Below are positions 57,270 to 64,000 of a stretch of 64,000 bases of DNA, piece after piece. A model generated the notes under the pieces. The model saw only the letters and a list, made by a program, of their open reading frames with translations, was not told the origin of the DNA and searched no databases. The stretch spans positions 29,313,523-29,377,522 of the forward strand of contig CM054061.1 in the NCBI GenBank assembly GCA_028641055.1. Reading direction: 5' to 3'. The position numbers were made by a program, and so were the translations under genes. This DNA comes from Alopecurus myosuroides (lineage: Eukaryota; Streptophyta; Magnoliopsida; Poales; Poaceae). Numbering within the stretch: position 1 is the stretch's first letter; every line of letters starts with the position of its first letter.

Positions 57270-58460
57270 TTGTTCTTCTTTTTTTACATACGACACCCCA
57301 GAAAAGGTCTTGTGCTCCATTAGCATAGGCATAACGGAGCCCACCGCATCCAACAACATTCACGAGTCTGGCTCGAGAAATTACAAGTTCTTAACAGCAA
57401 ACTTTTGCAAAAAGGCTAAAAAACTAGCAGCCAACCTTAACTGTGGCAAAGAAAAGAGCAGTTTTTGCACCACGTCTAAGGAAAAAATAACAGGCGAGCA
57501 CCAGGACAAGTTCAAAACTCCAGCAAAAGAAGGAGAGATTTCCATATCTCTTTTTCCAGCGAGAAGCTCCTCTGCTCCTAGCAACCTGAAGCAAGCACAA
57601 GTTGATTTGTTCTCCTTCAGCCTCCTCCATATCAGTATCTTGCAAGTCTCCAAGCCTTAGCACTGCACCTGGAACCTGGGGATTGTTGTTAGAGGGATCC
57701 ATTGCTCTAGCCATATGGATGAGGATAGTGGCACCCTCCCTGATGTTTGCCTGCTCCTGCACGGGTTGGAGACCTACCCAATGATTCAGAAATACGAAAA
57801 TGTAGCTAATTAGTTCAAAAGGCGTTTTTATGAGTTTTTTTTTCTAAGCAAGCTCGGTTTTCCAGCTTCCAAATGGCCCAACAAACCGCAGCAACCCGTG
57901 TGATCTGAATGTTCCTACTTGCAGAGAGGTGTTGTGGATGCCACCAGGAGTACTGCAGGAAAGAACCAGGCCGATTTTGAGCACCCACCGATGTCCCAAT
58001 AACGTTCCACACATACTTCGCTGCATCACACTGAAAGAAGAGATGCAAAATTGATTCTTCTTCTTTGCAGAATTGGCAGAGCGTGTTTCCCTTCCATTTT
58101 TTTGATGTTGTCCTTGGTGGAGATCGCATTGTGCCAGATAAGCTAGAGCCAAATCTTGATCTTATAAGGAATTTTTGCCTTCCAAAAATGTTTAAAAGAT
58201 ATGTCCACCCCATTGTTGGAAATATGAGCATACATCATTTTCAACGTAAATGTTCCATTTTTCGATCACTTCCATCTTGGTTTGTCTTCCATGTCATTCA
58301 ATGCCACCCCTGCAAGCTTATTTTGCGGGGTCCTCATTTTCTCATGCAACTCCCCTGTCAACCATCTTCTGAAACTGAACCTCCATCTCCTAGTAGCAAT
58401 TTATGCCACTGTGACCGATTGGTCCTGACAGATATCAAAAAATTATGAGAAGACATTCTT
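57270..58460 (-). pseudogene. LINE 2: 5'-truncated non-LTR retrotransposon with zinc-binding domain
   Basis: The minus frame from 58231 carries a clear zf-RVT domain, CQFCKEEESILHLFFQCDAAKYVW (first and last Cys/His spacing intact), preceded in another frame by FKHFWKAKIPYKIKIWLWL. After it come NIQITRVAAVCWAIWKLENRACLEKK and a long 3' segment. A frameshift separates the halves near 58100. It lies head-to-tail with LINE 1. Confidence 0.7.
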
Positions 58461-61400
58461 CAAAGGTGTGGATTGTCGCACCCGGACTTCTAGGGGATAC
58501 TCACAGTCCGTTAAACAGTAGATAAATGGCTTACGGGGCATACCGGCACCCGCATCTCAATATGAGCAGGCCAACACGTAAACGTGTGACAACCATTATC
58601 TTACTATTCATCGTCTGCGCAAACCATCCCATAGAAATCCAGATACTTCCATTGACGTACTTCAAAACATACACACATGGTACGTCAACGGCATTGGAAC
58701 AAGTGATATCACAACAGATCTCTACGACATAAAAGATTGAAATAAGTTGCAAATAGCTCTCATTAGAGCAGAGATAGCAAATACAATCATTCAGAGGACA
58801 CATGTCCCAACAATACATCATTACATCACAACGGAAGCATCCAAAATGTCTGAGTACAGACAAGAACCAAATAGGCCTAAGAGGCCGGAAACGAACAGAC
58901 GGAGCCCATCCACGAAGTCTCGGATCCTGCCCGGGTCCGCTATCTACTCGTCAGCAGTCTTGTCATACTCCACGTAGTAGCCACCATGGGGATCCTCGGA
59001 AACGTAGTCTGCGGAAACCACAGCCCCAAAGGGGTCAGTACATAAACGTAGTGGCAAGAAAGACTCACAGTTCACCAAAGTGTAACCCGTCAACACCAAG
59101 CACAGATGCTTTGGGTTCAACGGCGGAAAGGGGATATAAAAGATGCTGCAACTGGCTGCTCTAACCAACTACAGAGGTACTACCACTTCCGGCTAACAGA
59201 AAGGAGATAAGATCGCGTATCGTAACCAACTATAACTAACCACCAAACAAACCCATCCTGGACCTCGCCCCTTATCCAAAGAAGCAATCCGAGGATAACT
59301 CACACAGTTGAATTAATGATGGTTCAGATTATTGGGTCAATAAGCCTATTACTAGTCAAGTTGTTAAATCATTGGGTGTAAGGTTGTTAATCATTAGGTT
59401 TAAGTTGTCCTGAGTACTTGTTAGCCAGTACTTTCACCAAGTAGTCCATAACCGCGGAAAACACGGCTTCTCGAGAAGATTTATCCCTGCAGGGGTGCAC
59501 CAATTTGGCCGTACACGCAAGAATATCCCGCCAGACGGGAATCAAACCCACCAAGCGAGGCACTCTACACAACCCAACTCTTCTTCGCATCAAGCCCAAA
59601 GAACCTTGGGCGCACGGCTAATCGAGCCCCGAAGAAAAGGGACCCTCATAGCACTCTAAGAACGTGTCCCCCTATATGCCGACTACAAAAGTTCCACCCT
59701 GGCATGGGCTCGCAAGAACATGCATGCGGCAAATGGAAAACACGAACTAAATGAGGCGATTTGGACGAGATGCGAATCGAATCAAATTGAGGGAGGCGCC
59801 CATACTCGCTTCCCACATGCGGTTAGTGCGCTCATCATGGATCAGTAGACAAGACCCTTTACCTATTAGGGTCGACACTAGCAGGCCTCAAAACCACCCT
59901 GGGCCTCCTGCCGGTGCCTTATCATCAAATTATTATTAATAACAACATTAGCATGATTGATTGATTAAACATCGAGCCCCCAGAACATAATGAAATAGTA
60001 ACAGAAAGTAACGGGTAGCAGACTCGAGCAAAACAACCCTAAGCATGCTAGTAAGACACGGGCTCAAACAACGGGGTTATGGGAGAGGAGGTGAGGCAAT
60101 ATCAAGGTTAAAGGATACATGTGATAGGTTCGTAACAGAAGCAACTATTCATAGGGCTAGCAGAATAGACAACGGAAAAGTATCGGTATCCAATGTTGAA
60201 AGGAACACGATGGTTCATGTGAATGAATACTTGCCTGCAAACCCAGTAGCCTGGTACTGAGCTAACTCCTTAGAAGGGGTGTCGTAAGTATCGTCGGTCT
60301 CAACATCGTCGTTTATCCGGGAAGAAGCAAACAAACAATGCAGAAAGATAAACAATCAATACCATGGCATAGTGCACAAACATGGGATGATGCATGATAG
60401 TTTAATTGATGCATCCAAAAATAAACTAGTTGACATGGTAACAACATGATTAAATGGACCCTCATGCAATTTGGATTGCATATTAAAAGCCCATGAATTA
60501 TGGTTGAATTAATTGTTCTACAACTAATCATCATGTGAAAGTTGATTAGCATGATGCATGGATGAGGAAAACAGCAAAATAACAACAATAGAACCAAATG
60601 GAAATAAGGTTTACCAATTTTGGAATTTTATTTATTAAGTTATGAAATTTTGGTTCCTTAAAGGTGTTACACGAGCATTTGTTGTTTTCACCACTTTTAA
60701 TTGTTCAAAATGGATAACAAAGTTTATATTTGGAAAGAACACAAGATTTTAGTTGGAATACATGTTTCACTTGTTGAAAAAGGATTTCAAATAAATTATT
60801 TAGGAATTAAACAAGTTTAAGCAAGAATTAAATTAATTTAATTCAAACATGAACTTATTTGAATTTTTATTTGTTCAAAACATTAAACCAAACTCATATT
60901 TGAAAAGTTTATACTTTGATGGTTTGAAAACATATTTTATATGTCCCAAAAGAATTTGTTTTGATCAAGTTATAAATTTAGCAATATTAAATGATTTAAA
61001 CAAGGTTTAAATCATTTAACCAATTTTAATTATTCAAAACATGAAACAAATTTTATATTTGGAAAGGTGGTTTAATTTTGCATGGAAAACATATTTCATA
61101 TGTTGAAATTGGATTTAAAATGAGCAAGTTATTATATTGGCAATTTTAAATGCATTAATTAAGAAACAGTTGTTTTCAGCAATTTAAATTATTCAAAACA
61201 GCAAACAAAATTTATATTTGGAAAGTACATGAAAAGTTGATTGGAAAACATATTTAGTTTGTGGAATTTGGAATTTTTATGCCCAAGTTATGAATTTTGC
61301 AAGTTTAAGTGAATTTAGCAAGTTTTTAAATATTTCACCAATTTAAAATATTCAAAACAGTAAACAAAATTTATATTTGGAAAGAACATTTAATTTGGTA

Positions 61401-61605
61401 CAGAAAACATACTAAAAATGTTGAATTTGGAGTTGGGATGAATTTCTTATGCATTTTACAAGTTAAGGTGCAAATCTGCCATTTTTAATTCATTAGGGAC
61501 TAGAAAAATATTTTACAGGGACTTAGAAAATAAGTAGCAAGGACCTAGCTGTGATTCTGAGATGTTTCTGTGACCAAACAATTGGAAAATAAAAAGATGG
61601 TGTTA

Positions 61606-61680
61606 TTGAGGGAGGGGGGATTCGAACCCCCCACCTCCTGGATGCGCATAGGGTGCCTAACCAGTGGGGTACCTGTGAAC
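61606..61680 (-). other. tRNA-like module with A-box and B-box in LTR R1
   Basis: The minus strand has a perfect B-box GGTTCGAATCC (61618-61628) in a strong T-arm-like hairpin, GGGGGG-TTCGAAT-CCCCCC, preceded about 40 nt upstream by CCACTGGTTAGGCAC, like a tRNA D-arm or A-box (TACCCCACTGG, two mismatches). There is no pairing acceptor stem. It lies about 600 nt after the TATA box, close to the place of the module in element C, although the surrounding sequence differs. Confidence 0.6.
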
Positions 61681-62262
61681 TTGTGTTAGGAGATGCAGCG
61701 GGGGGAGGTTAAGGTGTGGCTGCGGGCTGTTTTTAACTGAACTGAAACTGCACGACTGTTTCTGTACCTCGACAGAAATCAGGGGCAACCGCCGGCGGCC
61801 GCTGATCGACGGAGGGGGCGCCGTGCGCTGCGGCTGCTGGGTGCGGGTGCGGCCGTGGGGTGGAGGTAGAGGGGCGAGAGGGAGAGGGATCGAGGGGCCT
61901 CACCTGGGGGCGGACAGGAGCAGGGGAGGCGGTCGGGGCGGACAGAGGTGGAGCAGGGGTGGCGACCGGCGGAAAGAAGTGGACGGCGGCGGAGCTCCGG
62001 GGCTCCTCGACCCAAGCCGAGGGGTGGAGGAGGGAGATGGAACCCTGGGGTTTCCATTCCCATGCTTTGCCCGGCCGGAGGAGGTTGCTGGCGGCGGTGA
62101 TCGCCGGAGGAAGGCGGCTGTTTTTTTTTCCGTGGGTTTCAGTTACAGTAGGATGCAGAGGAGGTTGCAGGGAAGAAGAGAGAGGGGAGGAAAGAAGATG
62201 GCGGCTGGGGGGAGGAAGGAGGAGAAAGGAAGGTTGGGGGAACCCTAGGGCAGGAGCTTAGG

Positions 62263-62268
62263 TTTATA
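62263..62268 (-). promoter_or_regulatory. TATA box of LTR R1
   Basis: Minus-strand TATAAA within CCTATAAACC, followed by 'ccctagggtt', which echoes the telo-box-like start region of element C. Confidence 0.5.
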
Positions 62269-62334
62269 GGGAGGGGGGAGAGGAGGATCACCGTTGCTGT
62301 TCTGCCATGTCGACGTGGTGCCCCTCTGATGACT

Positions 62335-64000
62335 TGTCGCACCCTGGTTTCTAGGGGATACTCATCGGGCCGAACTGGATAGCAGATGCTTGGATTATGG
62401 GGCATAACTGCTCCCACGTCCCAGCTTCCTGGTAGGCCTGCGCTTATGCGCGACAACACAAGCCCTGCTATTCCACCGTCGATGTAAACTATCCACTAGA
62501 GACCATAGGCACTACTGTCGACGTACTTCATATCAATCACGCAGGGTACGTCAACAGCGTTAAAACGGAATGATACCACAGAATGTCTCTAAGACACAAA
62601 AGATGGAAATAAGGTTGCAAATAGCCTTCACTAAGGCAGAGAATAGCAAATACAATCATCCAGAGGACACATGTCCCAACATAACATCATTACATCACAG
62701 CGGAAGCATTCAACAGGTCTGAGTACAGACAAGATCCAAATAGGCCTAAGAGGCCGGAAACGAAAAGACGGAGCCCATCCACGTAGGTCCTGGATCCTGC
62801 CCGGGTCCAGCTATCTACTCGTCTGCAGCCTCGTTGAACTCCACGTAGTAGCCACCATGGGGATCCTCGGAATCGTCGTCTGCGGAAACCACAGCCCCAA
62901 AGGGGTCAGTACATAAACGTACTGGCAAGCAAGACTCACAGTTCACCAAAGTGTAACCCGTCAACACCAAGCACAGATGCTTTGGGTTCAACGGAAGGAG
63001 GGGTGATATAAAAGATGCGGCAGCGGGCTGCACTAACCAACTACAGAAACATACTATGACTTCCGGCTAACAGAAAGGATATAAGATCGAGTATTGTAAC
63101 CAACTGAAAGTAAAACCAAACAAACCCATCCAATGTCACCCCCTTCTAAGGAAGCAACCCAAGGATAACTCACACAGTTGGATTAATGATGAGTCAGGTT
63201 ATTGTGTCAATAATTCTATTACTAGTCAAGTTATTATAGTTAGGTGTAAGTTGTCTGAGTACTTGTTAGCCAGTACTTTCACCAAGTCGTCACATAACCG
63301 CGGACAACACGGCTTCTCGAGAAGATTCATCCCTGCAGGGTGTGCTCCAGTACCCGTACACACTCAAGCCACCAACTAAAACTCAGGTGGACTCAACACG
63401 ACTCGAACCATCACTACAGCCTGTCCTAGGAGCCACGGAGCTATAAGGTCCCAGCCACGCAGCCGAATACTCAGCGCAGGTGTGCAAAACTCCCGCAGGA
63501 CACAACACCCCGGCACTACAGGCCTCGCCCTATATGTGTGCGTCATCATCATCAGTAACCATGGGAGCGACCCATTCATGCGTATGAGCCAAATGGAAAA
63601 GCCGAACTAAGTGTGGCTCTTCGGACAAACTGCGGATCAGATCAAAGCCGAGGGGGGTTCCATACCACCACCCGGATGCGGTGAGCACTCTCATCATGGA
63701 TCAGTAGACAAGACCCTTTTCCTAATTAGGGTCGACACTAGCAGGCCTCAAAACCACGACGGGCCTCCTGCCGGTGCCTTAACATCAAATTATTATTATT
63801 ACCCAAGCATTAACAGGTTGTTGTTTAAACATCGAGCCCATAGAACATAATAGAATATGATAACAGAAAGTAACGGGTAACAGACTCGAGCAGAAACAAC
63901 CCTAAGCATGCTAGTAAGACACGGGCTCAAACAACGGGGTTATAGGACTGGAGTTGAGGCAATATCATGGTTTCAGGGTATCATGTGATAGGATCGTAAC
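62335..64000 (-). repeat. LTR R2, second relative of element C (runs off the window)
   Basis: Plus strand starts TGTCGCACCCTGG, the U5 end. It is similar to R1 at roughly 80% by eye but not a recent duplicate. It contains 'gtactggcaagcaagactcacag' and 'tagggtcgacactagcagg' as in R1 and C. Only the 3' 1.67 kb lie in the window, so its own tRNA-like region would be beyond 64000. Confidence 0.65.

Larger units (their letters stand above)
58474..62334 (-). repeat. LTR R1, related to element C, truncated in U3
   Basis: Minus-oriented. Its U5 end is at 58474 (plus strand TGTCGCACCCGG). Long blocks match the element C LTR (for example 'ctgagtacttgttagccagtac', 'taaccgcggaaaacacgg', 'agggtcgacactagcaggcc'), with heavy divergence elsewhere. 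The TATA box is near 62265, so only about 70 bp of U3 remain before R2 begins at 62335. Element C has about 775 bp of U3, so R1 is truncated or interrupted by R2. No ORF is supported. Confidence 0.7.

Overview
The window looks like intergenic chromosome from a large grass genome, most likely Triticeae (wheat, Aegilops, barley or a relative). It is nearly all nested transposable elements: long-LTR Gypsy elements with TGATAC(A/G)TC ends, Copia elements with TGTTGG ends, LINEs, PIF/Harbinger copies, a Helitron and a Stowaway MITE. I see one convincing host gene, a CASP-like four-helix membrane protein on the minus strand (42674-43315). The species assignment is inference from element types.

Layout. 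1-12839: 3' end and LTR of a Gypsy-type element (A1), split by an intact element C (2971-11972, TSD TATTG) that has 4.25-kb LTRs and only 499 bp between them. 12840-14152: AT-rich DNA and a decayed Gypsy RNase H. 14153-35139: a BARE-like Copia LTR on the minus strand, broken by a solo LTR (32455-34070) and by a young Copia element (14561-32443, TSD CTACG). That Copia is itself split within its polyprotein by a 9.9-kb Gypsy-type element (19666-29563, TSD CATGA). 35145-38696: integrase and C-terminal remains of the old Gypsy, with a Harbinger transposon inside (36105-38100). 38697-41800: a Tourist/Harbinger-type element holding a Helitron that carries gene fragments and a Stowaway MITE. 42674-43700: the CASP-like gene and a promoter minisatellite. 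45719-55594: an internally deleted Gypsy-type element (TSD ACGAC) whose 3' LTR holds element A2 (46839-53084, TSD AGGCC). 56147-58460: two 5'-truncated LINEs. 58474-64000: two diverged LTRs related to element C.

The elements work as partial, interdependent units. The 9.9-kb element keeps a gag-protease ORF on the minus strand but loses pol at the start of reverse transcriptase. On its plus strand it carries an intact spliced gene (8 coding exons, 848 codons plus stop, own TATA box, 5'UTR intron) of the 'putative gypsy-type transposon' family. Element C has no coding capacity, and A2 has only a non-pol ORF with two in-frame stops. All three would need proteins supplied by relatives. LTR pairs are nearly identical in the Copia (2 differences in 1329 bp), the 9.9-kb element (1 in 459) and element C (about 20 in 4250), so these insertions are recent.

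Two observations stand out. One is the complete antisense gene. The other is a tRNA-like A-box/B-box module at a similar place in the long leader of two diverged LTR types.
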